From the NCBI GenBank assembly GCA_002286855.1, contig NRSV01000001.1, forward strand, positions 310,001 through 374,000: a stretch of 64,000 bases of DNA. The letters run 5' to 3'. This document shows positions 8,662-20,100 of this stretch, piece after piece. Each line of letters starts with the position of its first letter. Positions within the stretch are counted from its first letter, which is position 1. Position numbers and translations under genes: made by a program. The notes under the pieces are model-generated. The model did not search any database. It was given only the letters and a program-made list of their open reading frames with translations, and was not told the DNA's origin. This DNA is from Bipolaris cookei. Taxonomy: Eukaryota > Ascomycota > Dothideomycetes > Pleosporales > Pleosporaceae.

Positions 8662-10403
8662 CTAAAACGAATAAAACTCCACCTCCGCAATGCCCGTCCG
8701 CGCTGGAATAGTAATCGCAATGGGAAATCCCCCATAATCAGGATCTTCATTCGGCATCACCGCACTAGCTCCACTCCTCGTCTCATCACCTCCCAACGTC
8801 CTCAGCGTTCGCAGTTTCCCCATTGCCATATCCTCCACGACCTTCTCCTCATTCTTCAAAATACCATTAAACCTGGTCCCAGGTTTGGTCGACTGACCTG
8901 TAACCTGAAAGCCCCATCCGATAAGCAGGAAGCGCGCGCCGCCACAATGAATCACCATGCCACTGCCTGTGTCGGGTCTCCCAAACACAAAAGCACGCTC
9001 AATGGTTATGTCCCAGTCGCCGAAGCGCTGTCGAATGGGTTTTGACGGATCCTTGTCGCCAGATATTTTGTCGAAACAAAAGCCTACCGACAAGCCGGGG
9101 GTTCTCTGCGCTTCGAGCACAAGCCGAGAAACCTGTGCTAGCAATCCATAATGTTTCGTAAAGGGATTACCCTCAGGCTCTAGTGTATCGATGCCAAATG
9201 GACTCGCTAGAAGGGCTTGAAATGTCCCGTAAGCTATCCAGATGCGTCGGACACCGTACTCATCTCTTCGCTGTTCTGGGATAAAGAGTATATTTCTGTC
9301 ATGTCGATACTTGCCACACAGGGTCGTATATTCGTTGAGATAAATGTCTGGCGCGATGAACTCGAGATTAGGTGCGAAGCGAAGCCAAATGTCGAGAACG
9401 TTGGTAGTCCCGCCTCCAGAAGGGTAGTCGCCAGGCTGGCCGCCTCCACCTACAACTGTAGGAGTTTCATTGTCGGCATCCTCGCCTGCATAATTCTGCC
9501 ACACGTTGGTGTAAAGTGGAATCGGATACTCGGCTTTTCCTGCTGCTGCTACCCGATCCACATAACGTGCATAGTGGTATGCCATGAAAAGCTCGTCTGT
9601 CCTGTTGCTCTTGCCAAAGACTTCTTCCCAGCTCCCAGACTGCGGTTTTGACTGCGCAGCAAATGTCTTGAGGTTAGCCTTGAGGTCAGCATGTAGATTT
9701 TCGTACTCCTCTGCCAGAAATTTGAGGAGATCTTCAGGTACAGGCTCTGCGAAAACGCTGTTGGCTTTTGCGCTCCCGTCTCGACTGTCGAACAGCAAGC
9801 CAACTTCGTTTTCGACTTGAACCATCAACACCGTACTGTGTTTCTCGTCAAACTCTTTAATATATGCAAGCAACTTTCGAAACGCCTTTGCATCCGCTTC
9901 AACGCTCTCTTCATAAAATAGCGAAAGCACATCCGCAACCTCCATCACGCCTCCAGCTTTCCGTAGCTCTGCGCGTGGGAACCGCTCCGGATTTGTCTTG
10001 ACCCAGGCTGGCGCATAAGTAGATCTTCCTAATAGCGTCCTAATCAATTCCTTTTTCTCAGAGTAAGCAAGTAAAAAGCATTCAACTCACCATTTTTGAA
10101 TGATCCAAACCACAGTAAGATCAAGTGCAAACCATGCTCACGAGCACCCAAAATAACTTTACCCAACTCTTCAAAGTCAAATTTCCCTTCTTCAGGCTCA
10201 ATCATTTCCCAGCTGACAGATCCAAGAACCGTATTCACATTTGTCGCAACCATCTTGGGCCACACGTCACTCATGAACTCTGCCGACGACAGTGACGAAT
10301 TCTGGAGCTCCCCGCCCAGCATAAGGTATGGTTTGCCATAGACAACAAGCTGCTTAGTGTTTCCATACTGCTGAAGATGTGGAATATGCGTGCTGGGAGC
10401 CAT
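8662..10403 (-). CDS. GH35-type beta-galactosidase-like glycoside hydrolase with DUF5597-type C-terminus
   Basis: This is a (beta/alpha)8 glycosidase of the GH35/GH42-like group. Exons are 10403-10091 and 10028-8662 (559 residues), with a 62-bp intron 10029-10090 (GTGAGT...TATTAG) joining FKNG to RSTYAPAWVK. The start ATG at 10403 gives MAPSTHIPHL. Family hallmarks are PYLMLGGELQN near residue 25, SWEMIEPEEGKFDF, LLWFGSFKNG and VQVENEVG, whose Glu is the expected acid/base. The candidate nucleophile is the Glu in LFIPEQRRDE near residue 330. The last roughly 150 residues form a beta-rich domain like DUF5597 found in bacterial and fungal relatives. No signal peptide is visible, so it is probably intracellular, acting on galactosides or plant-derived oligosaccharides; the substrate is not defined by sequence. 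A weak upstream extension lacks an ATG in frame. Confidence 0.85.
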
Positions 10404-12135
10404 GACGTCTTGGGACTGTTCAATGAATTTGGCAAGTGTAAAGAAGAGCAATCGGATTCAAGAGGTTTTTTGTCGTAGACAGCCATGACTTTTAAAATAG
10501 TCAGTTGCTTGAGCTACGTTCTCCAACGGCGAGTGGAGTTCCGCGGGGCTTCTCCTCCACGCGGGGTAATACTCACCAAATAGTACGTAGCGGATGGCGA
10601 TGACATCTACCGGTGCTAAAATCACGACCGTTTGGGATCTCCAATGCTCCTCTATTGCATTGGGGCTGTGAATGATGAGTGATTAGCTAGTACCGTCAAT
10701 TTCAACGTGCTCTCTTTAGTATATTGTTTGTCAATGTTTAAGTGAGGAGTAATGCATAACGCTCGATAAGTGTGTACCTACACATCATATCAACATCGGG
10801 ACTAGCGTCACACTACCCCATCACCTCCTGGCCTTATACAAGGCGCAACCTCCAACAACCCGCTTTCCCACAATCACTTCATTCAAGAAAGATAAACCCT
10901 CTCCAGGAATTCATCAACCCCGCTAAAACCTTCTTATCCCCTAACCTCCCTTGCCAACTTCCGACTCCACCCCACGCCCTCTTTAGTCCCAGGCCCATAA
11001 CACATTCCCTCCCTAACTCCATCCATATTCCCCTTCATCCCCTAACCATGCAAATTGCCTATCCATACCCCATTCAGCCCTACCGCAAAAGTCTCTTCGC
11101 GCTACTCACATAACTAGCTGCGAAAACAAGTTTCCCCATCGTAACTTCAAGCCTGACCAACTAGACGGTGATCCGCGTATCGGGATGAACCACATGCATT
11201 ACCACGTACAAATCTCCAGAAGCAGAATCCCCAATCAACCGTGCTACGTGCTACAAAAGTCATCCCACCACGCCCAGCTTATCAACACATATCCCTCAAT
11301 CAAACCTCTTACCCCAAACCAGTGCACCCTCACTACCTTCTTCTCTTCCTTCTTCCCCTCATAGCGAAAAGAAAATAATCATATCCCATGATATACTACC
11401 TTCGATGCATGCAGAGTTTTTTTTAATACTCCAACTCGGCCTTCGCCTCCGTACCGTGTTCAGAATATCAGATAACGCGCGTAAATACCTCGGCGGAAAA
11501 AAAAGAGGAGGGGGATGAAGAAACGCATTTTTTTAAACGTCGGGATAGAGTATGGTCCTGGTGTATAGCAAGGAGAACGAAGGTTTGGCTACTGGGATAC
11601 GGATGGCTGTCATGTTACGAGTGCTTCACGTAAGGGGAGGGTATAACACACCGCGACTATCTCTACACTTCTGCGCTTCCAGGGCATGTGTGCAGTGTGT
11701 GCTACAGTGAGCTGTGAAGGCATCGCTGCTGTGACTAGTATCTCATTCTGATTACTACCTGTGGAGTGAAATACGGGTAGTATGATGTTCTTCATGAGAG
11801 ATAGAGAGGTAGCTGGGGACTGAGAGGATGATTGAATGGGCTGTAGGTTGGGTTTTGTATCTATTCCACTGATTTACTAGAACTTAGTAACAATGTATAT
11901 TCAAGGCGATGAGTAAGTGCGAGCTGCAAGGCGTTGTGGGGAGAATGTGAGGATGGATGAGAGGGGGAGTGCAAAGATGGGCAGTATACGGAATATGATG
12001 TACTAGTTATATTAAGTTGGTTGGTTGGTATGTTACCGAATATTCTTATTGTTATCTTTCGTGTTGTTTGAGAAGCTACGCAACAGCGACAGCGAAGGGG
12101 CAGTGTTTGTCGCGTGATATCATCACTCAATTCAT
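10404..12135. other. 1.7-kb intergenic stretch without a recognised gene
   Basis: 10404-10760 is the likely promoter of the glycosidase gene. 10780-11380 is unusually C-rich on the plus strand and therefore open in some frames, but codon content is repetitive (Pro/Ser/His) and no homology is seen. 11400-12135 is ordinary noncoding sequence. It ends at a TTC microsatellite and the 3' end of the ligase pseudogene. Confidence 0.5.
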
Positions 12136-14815
12136 TCATTCCTCTTCTTCTTCTTCTTCTTCTTCTTCTTCTTCTTCTTCTTCTTCTTCTTCTTCTTCTT
12201 CTTCTTCTTCTTCTTCTTCTTCTTCTTCTTCTTCTTCTTTCGAAGGCCTATCTTCTTCTTCTGCCCCTTCTTCCCCATGTATACAACCGCTTTTCTTACC
12301 CGTGTCCAAGTCCAAATCCAAGCGGCTCACCTGTTGATTCCCGTCCGAAACTTGCAGTGGGCAACGACTCCTTCTCCGTTTGATCTTTTGTGGACTAATG
12401 GTTCCAACGAGACTCCGTCTATTGCTTGCCACATCACCAAACGGAATGCTAGAATCACTCATGGCTGAGCTAGCGGCCTCTGGTGCTGTCAGACTCTGTG
12501 GGTGTGAAACCAAGGCAGTCACCTTCTCAAAAGTACTTTTGCATGACCTTAATTCCTGGGAAGCGCGCATACTCTTGGCCTGAATGCCTTTGTCAGCAGA
12601 ACCATCAGAACTCGACGAGTCAGTGCCAGATTGCACCTTCTGGATCTCAAAACCACCACACGTCACAGGGGATTCAGCCTCTGTAGGCGGACTCTGCAGC
12701 ATCTCTTGCAAAGGACAAGGACTCATCCACTGTGTCGTCTTCTGTGTCGTACACTCCATCATAGCAGGTTCTTGAGACCCATTCATCTCCCCAGTATACT
12801 TCTTAACCAGCAATGCGACATCTCTCGCATGCCCATCAAGCTTATCCGCATCAGGCACTGAAAATTTCTCCTGAGACATGCGCCCCAGGTCTTGCATAGT
12901 GACTACATCCTCCCACGTCCTATCATGGTGGATCTTCTGAACCCGCGGGTGACGTAGCGTCTCAAATAATGCATTGGGCGACTTGTCGAACCCTCCACTT
13001 AGAATCTCAACAATCAAGGGGTTCCTGAAGGTGACAGTCATACGCCGACTATAGTCGCTGAAATTTACTATGTTAAATTCAGCGGTGGCGCCACCCTCAT
13101 GCAACGTGGTCTGACGGATATAGCCCTGGATGTTCAGGTACTTTGCGTCAGACCTTGGAATACACTTTTCAACGCTCAAACTAGCGACAACATTGAATCT
13201 TGCCTTGGCCCCTGTCAGTAGGACCGCATCCCTATTGACTCAGCATCCTAGGTAAAATTGTGTCCAGTATAGAGGCCTTAGGTTCGTCTTCGTTGCAGCC
13301 TGCGCATCAAAACTGACACCCGTGACAGTGAAATCGCCCAAGTCTCGCTCACCGCCCATGTCGCGTAAATAATCCTTCTTGACCTTTATGACGAAACCTG
13401 TTTGAAGATGACCTTGTTCAGATAGCAAGGGCGGATAGGGCGCTTGCAACGCTTTCAGTACCAATCCTTCTTGGCGATTGACTAGGATGCGGGCGAGTGT
13501 CTGTTTAAGGTCTGTTAAGCCACTCCCTGTCTTAAAATCCAACAAGGTCCACTCTGAGAGCATAGACCGACCTGGTATGACATGGATAAGTTTGTGCAAA
13601 ATTTTGCGGCGGTTCTCGAGGCAGTGACGCAAAACAGGTTCATCATCCACAGTCAAAACATCAAAGACAATCATAAGATGTTCCTGTTGATGTACCGCAG
13701 AACTGTTTAACGTGACTCTGAAGGATCCTGAGCGTGTGATGTACTTGCGAATCTTCGAGAATGGCAGTATCTTCTTCTCCTTGTCGCTGTATACTACCAT
13801 TTCGCCGGTAACGATATAGTTTTTTTTTGAACACAGCGTCTAGCTAGCCTATACAAAGAGCGTTGCGGATTGTGCCGTGTATAGCAGCACGATCTGCAGT
13901 TGCATCTTTGCCATTCTTGGAGAAGATTCGCAAGTTGCTATTTTTATTTTCCAAATCGACGTGGATCTCATAGTATTCGCCGTCGTATTTGACTTAGGTA
14001 GCCTAGACGCCATCACTGATAGACTGAAAGTAGTTGCTGAACGACCATGCTTTTGGAAAGGTCGACCGTCCAATCTTGACGCTGACCCTAGCCCTTAGTC
14101 TTCTCGCTGCCTCAACGCGCATGAATTCCTCTTCCCACGACTCAGGTACGGCCGGATAACAACTAAGTTCACCTTTGAGTACATCAAAGGCTGCCTCGTA
14201 GTCGTTCTGAAACGCCAATAGCTCCAGTAACAGAAAGTGATAGTGCAGTAGTCTCGAAGTAGGAGACAGACTAGCTATTTTGCTTCTCAAAGCTCAAGCT
14301 TCGTGATGATACTTTTGAGTTCATTGTCGATGTAAAACCCTAGATCACGATGTCTTCTTGTCTTTTCGTCAGAGAATCTACAACTGGCTGCCAATTTTAC
14401 TAACAGGCAGTTAACTCTTTTTATTGTGATGCCTAGTTTGCTCGAGAAGGTACCATCCCAAGGCTTTATGGCGCGTTCAACGTATGCACCCAGGTCGCCA
14501 TAGGTGCCCGTCTTCCAGCTTTTGAATAGCGTACGCTGCCCATGACTAAAGGTGAGTAGGCGTGAGAGTTTCTTCGCGAGCAAGGGCGCTTGCAAATCGT
14601 ACACAGTCTTTCCGTCGGTGCGGAAGTAAGATGGAGAGCACAGCGCCGCCATCCGTATCTAGATCGTCGGGGGTAGTTCTTTGATTTTGGAACTAATCCA
14701 AAACAACCTGTTGATTGGCCTCTTGTTCCTACTTTGAAGACGGTTGCGGTCCATTTGAAGAAATATTCTCAATATCTTGCAATAGGCTACAGATAGCATT
14801 GAACGTGAGGCTCAT
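12136..14815 (-). pseudogene. Decayed ATP-dependent DNA ligase-domain gene
   Basis: The full length of a fungal ATP-dependent DNA ligase-like protein can be followed from ATG 14815 (MSLTFNAICSLLQDIEN) to a poly-Glu tail. The adenylation motif survives as KYDGEYYEIHVDLEN near 13985, followed by IFSKNGKDATADR, GEMVVYSDKEKKILPF, LMIVFDVLTVDDEP, NRQEGLVLKALQAP, VIKVKKDYL and DLGDFTVTGVSFDAQ. It is broken at many points: in-frame stops in the N-terminal part (TAG after SSK, TAG in VLD*F), TGA and TAG around EAK near 14275-14290, TAG and TAA just before KYDGEY, TAG after LCIG, and TGA after LGC near 13237. Frame changes occur near 14610, 14250 and in the A-run near 13820. Several stops replace expected Trp (TGG to TAG) or Arg (CGA to TGA), as expected from RIP-type transitions. 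It is not expressible as one protein. Confidence 0.82.
12143..12240. repeat. TTC trinucleotide microsatellite, about 33 units
   Basis: An almost perfect run of TTC repeats. Read on the minus strand in frame with the preceding ligase relic it gives a run of about 30 Glu residues, just before the TGA at 12136. Other frames give poly-Ser or poly-Leu on the plus strand, which explains spurious open frames here. Confidence 0.95.
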
Positions 14816-16332
14816 AGTGAGTCCTAATGGATAACCCTGCTGATTGGTGATATTGGATTTTAGGTCTAGATTTTGCAATGCTCAGATGGATTCGACTGTC
14901 GATGTCTGGCCTGGTGTCAAGTGCGCGTATGTGACTGCGTCAAGAAACGCCGAACCGAAATAGCATGGGTGCTGCACTAAGACTATCTCGATCCACCTTA
15001 TCTTTCAAGATCTAGACACTGATGCCGAAAAGGTTCATGGCCATTCAGCGTACACTCTCATCAGTATCCTCATCATAGCCAAGCAAGTATCACCAGGGGA
15101 GACACCAATAGTCCCAGGATGACCCTTGGCCCAAACGTAGGCGCAGACGCCGGGCAACAGCAATGTGACCAGATTACTGGGGTTGACAAATGCGACGAGC
15201 AAAATAAATAGATATATCGAAAAGCAGGTTTCAATACAACGAGATGAGACGGAGGAGGAGACGGGCACGCGCTGAGTGGATGAAAGAAATCGCGCTAATG
15301 CGGAGTATCACGGGATCTGCCGTACTAGGTGTAGGTACGTAGACACAAACATTACGCCAAGGTAGGCAACCTTAACTCCAATTTCTCAGCCCTGACACAG
15401 TTGTCTGGGTCTGGGTTTTTTGATACATTATCGTATCTCTATCGCATATTGTCACATAACATATAACATGACTTAACAGCGAACGTATGCATAAGCTCGC
15501 GGGGAACAGATACGCAAAAATGGAGATGATGCTTGCCTTAGCATCCGTCATGAACCGCTACGTACTATAATTCTCTTAGTAGACTAAAATACTGGAATAA
15601 AACCAGCCTCTACCACCACGCATTTAAAAAGAAATAGAGTTCATATGCTAGAGTGCTAGAGGCTTACGTATGGATTGGTACACTTCCAGAAGAAAATCGT
15701 ATGATTCTATCGTGCTGACGTGCGCTGTTTTGGTGAGGGTGATGGTTTTTTATCCAGGTATTTTGGTCCACCGAAAGCCGATAAATTGGTTTTCGGTCCT
15801 CCGAGTGACCAAACGTATATTTAACTGATAGAACTCACTCTCTCTCCAATTGAGCGAAGAAGGGATTTAAGTAGTTGAATTTGAACGCGTATTTGTTATT
15901 ATTATTATTGTTATTCCATTAGAGTCTATATGCAATCAGGGACTATGTAAGACTTTAGCTTGAGGCCATTCTATGGGATTTGTTTACAAATAGGGGAGTT
16001 TCTACTGTAAAGTGCGACTATGGTGCTTCGGCCTTTGTCTAGTTAAGCAATAGCTATTGCTTACTAGAAGCCTGTTGCTAAAGAGCAGTTTGGTGACAGA
16101 AAGAAATGTTAGATAGCTAGGCAATCTTCCAGCGGGCTCTTTTAGAGGAAAAGAGAAAGTTCGACTATTTAGTTTGAAGATGTTAGAACGCGTAGAACCG
16201 GGGTCGAAATCATTGGTTGCAGCTGGGAATTAACAGACACCAATCACAGACGGGGGGGTATATAATTTCTGCTTTATAGGAATGGTGGCTGCGGCGCATA
16301 CTACTAACAGAGTTACAGGCTTGAGTTGCACA
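14816..16332. other. 1.5-kb decayed, gene-free stretch
   Basis: No gene is seen. The stretch holds an imperfect inverted repeat near 15768-15795 (ACCGAAAGCC paired with TTTTCGGT), a short ATT-rich run near 15896-15915, and a 20-bp perfect palindrome at 16044-16063. These features and the stop-rich composition suggest old transposon DNA, but no element can be named. Confidence 0.45.
16044..16063. repeat. Perfect 20-bp palindrome
   Basis: TAAGCAATAG followed directly by its exact reverse complement CTATTGCTTA. It is flanked by CTAG on both sides, with one unpaired base on the left. It could be a hairpin from a transposon end or a palindromic protein-binding site. Confidence 0.6.
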
Positions 16333-17151
16333 ATGTCTGGCCAACGGGACAGCATTGGAGACCCTCGGTTGGAGGCGTCCAAGAAAAAAGATCTTGTTCC
16401 GCGCGGCGACGACAGGTCTTCCCGCCGGAAAGCTTACCTTCTTCGTGCTTCGCAGCATCGAACCTGTTCTCCAGTATTCGATCTTAGCGCATAATTTCGG
16501 GACAACCGTCTTACATCGCATGGGACTACGAACACTATGGGGCGGGCTGCCTGCACACACAGGCATAGGGCTGATCGATGGCCTAGGCCTGTCGCCCTAC
16601 CGGCTGGTCTTGCTCGGCATGTCAGTTGGCTTAGTGATCAAGCAGAACATCTGGATCACAGCACTATCTAGAGACCCGATGATAGCAGGTGCGACGGTTG
16701 CGACAACGATGATTAATGCGGCGTCGAATAGTCTGAGCACATATGCCTTTGTCACTTCTGTTTCGTCGGCCTCGACCGAAGAGGACTTTCCACAGCCTGC
16801 GCTACTTATTGGGAGCAGGCTTTATGTAGTTGGTATCTTAACAGAGCTTGTCGTGGAGATTCAGCGCGAAGGATTTAAAGCCGATCCAAACAACAAGGGT
16901 AAGGTATGTATGGGGGCCTGTGGAGGTTGGCGCGGCACATCAACTACGGAGGATACACGATGTGGAGAGCGGGATGTGCAATGGCCGGAGGAGGATACGC
17001 GCTGGGTGCCTTGGTCGCAGCCCTTTTCGCCTGGGATTTCAGCCAGCGGGCTATTCTGGTTTTGAGCGAGTATTGTAAGAAGCGGTACGGTGCGCAGTGG
17101 GAGGCGTATAGGCAGAAGACGCCGTATAAGCTAATTCCCTACGTCTATTAG
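16333..17151 (+). pseudogene. Frameshifted DUF1295 / isoprenylcysteine methyltransferase-like membrane protein
   Basis: The family is recognisable. The start is MSGQRDSIGDPRLEASKKKD at ATG 16333, the middle has SIEPVLQYSILAHNFG, LSPYRLVLLGMSVGLVIKQN, and GILTELVVEIQREGFKADPN, and the end has LWRLARHINYGGYTMWRAG and YRQKTPYKLIPYVY. RHINYGGY and the final YxxxxPYxLIP are typical of the multi-pass ICMT/DUF1295 fold. The first and last parts share one frame, but the middle lies in another. One extra base near 16421 (in CCC) and one missing base near 16912 (in a G run) compensate each other. No intron with sensible borders explains the second shift. So this is a pseudogene or two assembly errors. 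It adjoins the ligase relic, which favours true decay. The function of the intact family is not firmly known. Confidence 0.68.
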
Positions 17152-20100
17152 GTTGACAATGGCTGAAAAAAAAAGCTGTGAATGAAGTGGCTTCGAAAAG
17201 ATCCGTGCCTTTTGTCGGCCCCAGAGAACTGACCTTTACATACCCGCATCCAAGACTCCACATGCACAGTCGTTCCATTGCTGTGCTCGCTAATCACTAG
17301 ACAAAGCACCAAACACCAAGCTGGGCACACGAGCCATTTGCTCTGCCGGCTGACGCTGACGCGACACGGTACCATATCTCCAAGGGTGTTTTTATGCAGC
17401 GAAACAATGCCCATCACAATCAATTCATAATCACAACAACAGCTCTCACCATCGACATGGAGCAATCTCCGGATGCTAGCGGGCTGGGAACCGGATCATC
17501 TGACAGACCGGATGCATGCTTATTTCCCAAAGTGGCACCTCACGATAACGATGGAAGTCTTAGAGATAGGACATCCAGTCGTCGTAGCACGATGCAGGTG
17601 CAGTTCTCGTTAGCATGGCGTTATCCGCGCCGCAAAGCGGCAGTGCCTCACACCGCCCATGAGTGCAAGCGACGCACTACTGTTGCTCGCACGGCAGGCC
17701 TCCACCACTAGAAGCATTTTTCTCTCTTGTGAAAGTAAGAAAAAGGTGGTGTGCGATCTAGCATTCAGCTAAGAGATCTGCGGACGTTGTAGCGCCTTGA
17801 GAGCCCGAGGGCTTGGGCGCTACAGGCGGTGGCCGTGGTGGTATCAGAGTGATTTTTCGTGGTGGGGGTGTGAGAGCACGAATCATGGCGCATCGCTAGG
17901 GACAGACAGTTAGCCTTTTAGTAAAAGTGCAACGCATGTTTCCCGAGTCGGCGAGGGCATGGGTGAGGGGTTTTCATAGCCGCTAAAAAGACGGCAATGT
18001 TGGCATGTGCTGACACATTCATGGGTTTTCTGGTTCAGGACTGCAACGCATGCAACGCGGGGTTACGAACACTCGGACGTCGAGGGTAAGCGATGATCTA
18101 CAGAATCCTCAGCGTTCAGCTTTTCAGGGTCCTTTTTTGCGCGGCGGCTGCTGGCGAAAATGATGATGGCCCAGGATGTGGCTGTAGGCGACTACGGACG
18201 CCACAGCAGCAAATTACCAGCGTGCTCGCGCCATTCACAGCAATTTCCTTCAAATTTCCAGAAATACATGTGGCAATTACCGGCATCTCCACAGAACTAA
18301 TTATCGATAGGCAAGCAGAAACTCATCCAATTTATCGATAATGGTCAGGAGAGGGGTGTGGGGTGTTGCAGTTGCTAGATGGTTCTGCGGCGACTGGCGC
18401 CATTTTTTTTATCGTGTGAGTGATGGAGGTGCGGGTCAGGATTGACCGACAGTGAGGGAGACGAAGAGGCTCAACAATTTTTTTGAACTGGGATGTTTTT
18501 CTGGGCAGGAGAGATCACGATCTGAGGATATGGAAGAGCTCTAGTGCTGTAGAGCGGGGAACGGCTGGTGGTGCATCGGCGTGCATGCAAACCCCACCTT
18601 GAGGGTAAACACATGTTGGTTCGCGACCAGGTAGGTGTAGTAGTGTAGGCGAGTGTAATGGGGGGCAGTGTTGCGGCAGCCTGCTCATGCGCAGGTCTTG
18701 TCGAGGGCAAGACAGGCACCTGCAGCTGAAACGCTCTGTTTTGAAGCGGGCCTTGGTAGTATCCTGGCAGGTGTGTGCCGGGGCGGTGTTAGCGATGATG
18801 ATTGAGCCGGCGCTGGTGCTGTGAGGCATTTGACGTTGCCTGAGGTCATGACCTCGACGTAACCTCGTATCGGCCAGACCGGCGGTTGCTGAGCATGAAA
18901 TACGGTGTACTCTATGTAGTTATCTACGTATGTACAAAGAGTGGGTAGTAATACTAGGTAGATGGTCTCTGGCCGGGCCGGGTCGGGTCAGAGGTACAGC
19001 GGTGCAGCTCGTATACAATGCGACGTTTAAACAAGGTGGATGCAGCGGAGACGATCATGCAGCAGCAATGCTCGAGCCACGTTTGCCGATGATTCGACGC
19101 GGCAAGTGAGAAGGGTACATGGTGTAGCGATGGGGAAGTGTGCAGCAGGCAGAGCAGAGCAGCGGCCGGGTCCAGGATGTTCGGCATACAGGGCCCAAGG
19201 CAGTAGGTGTATGCCGCCGCCGGACAGGGCTCCGCTTTGCAGTCTGGACGCCTGGCCTGGGAGTGAATGGCATGGTGGTATGGTATGGCGTGTAATTACA
19301 ACATGTAGCATGGACATATGTGAGTGTGTGTGGTATGCTACTACCTCAGCGACAGCCCTGAAGGCGAGCGTGATTCCGGTTTTCAGGCGTTAGCAGGGCG
19401 ACTATGGGCTAGGGTGGGTGAGGATGGCGTAGCCTGGCAGCAAGGCCTTTCGTCATTGACGGTCGTGTGGGTGGAGAGAAGTGGTTCCCACCCGCCGGCT
19501 CACGCCCTCGCCTTTCTAGCGCCGTCGCCGCCAACGGCAAGCACGGAGAGTACCCACGACCAAGATATAGTACGAGACATGGCGGCTGTCTTTGCATTTG
19601 CCTCTCTGCCTGCACTGTGCCTGTGCTGTTGTCTCTGTTTCTGGTACGACTACTGAGTACTAGTAGTAGATGCGCCCGTCGTCCTGCATGTCCGCCTATT
19701 CTCTTCCCTCCTCTGCTGCTACTGCTGCTACTGCTGCTGCTCGTCCTTGACCTCGCTATTCACCATCATCGCCCCCGTGACCCACGTCCCTCTGCACCTT
19801 GCTTGCCCTCTGCCGCTGCCGCTGCCGCTGTCGCTGTCGCTGTCGCCTCCCACGCTGCCCTCTGTCGACGCGGCTTTGGGCTGTCTAGCCACCAGGCCGT
19901 CGCCTCGCCGCCGTGACTTGGGATCCGACTAGCTGCGAGAGGAACAGACTGCATCTGTAAGTCAGCTTTTGGCGCCATTCTATTTTGCACGATGCCACCT
20001 TCGCACCCGCTGCTTGCACACACTACCCACCCTCGCTCGCTCTGCTTGCAAGCATCAGCCTGCCGCCCTTCTGGGCCTCAAACGCCCGCCCGGCCCGTGT

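Noticed and set aside
10772..11113. Plus-strand open frame of about 113 codons
   Set aside because: It lacks an ATG at its start, is Pro/Ser/His-biased because the strand is C-rich, and shows no domain.
12017..12383. Plus-strand poly-Ser and poly-Leu frames
   Set aside because: They are translations of the TTC microsatellite.
15035..15268. Minus-strand frame with a hydrophobic segment
   Set aside because: It starts at a non-ATG codon, has one membrane-like stretch only and no recognisable homology; it lies in decayed DNA.
16421..16460. A 40-bp intron (GTCTTC...CGCAG) to explain the first frame change of the DUF1295-type gene
   Set aside because: It is too short, its donor is atypical, and it would remove conserved residues; it also leaves the second shift unexplained.
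17394..17711. Plus-strand frame containing an ATG at about 17458 (MEQSPDASGLG)
   Set aside because: Short, polar and without any recognised motif; no splice or neighbour evidence.
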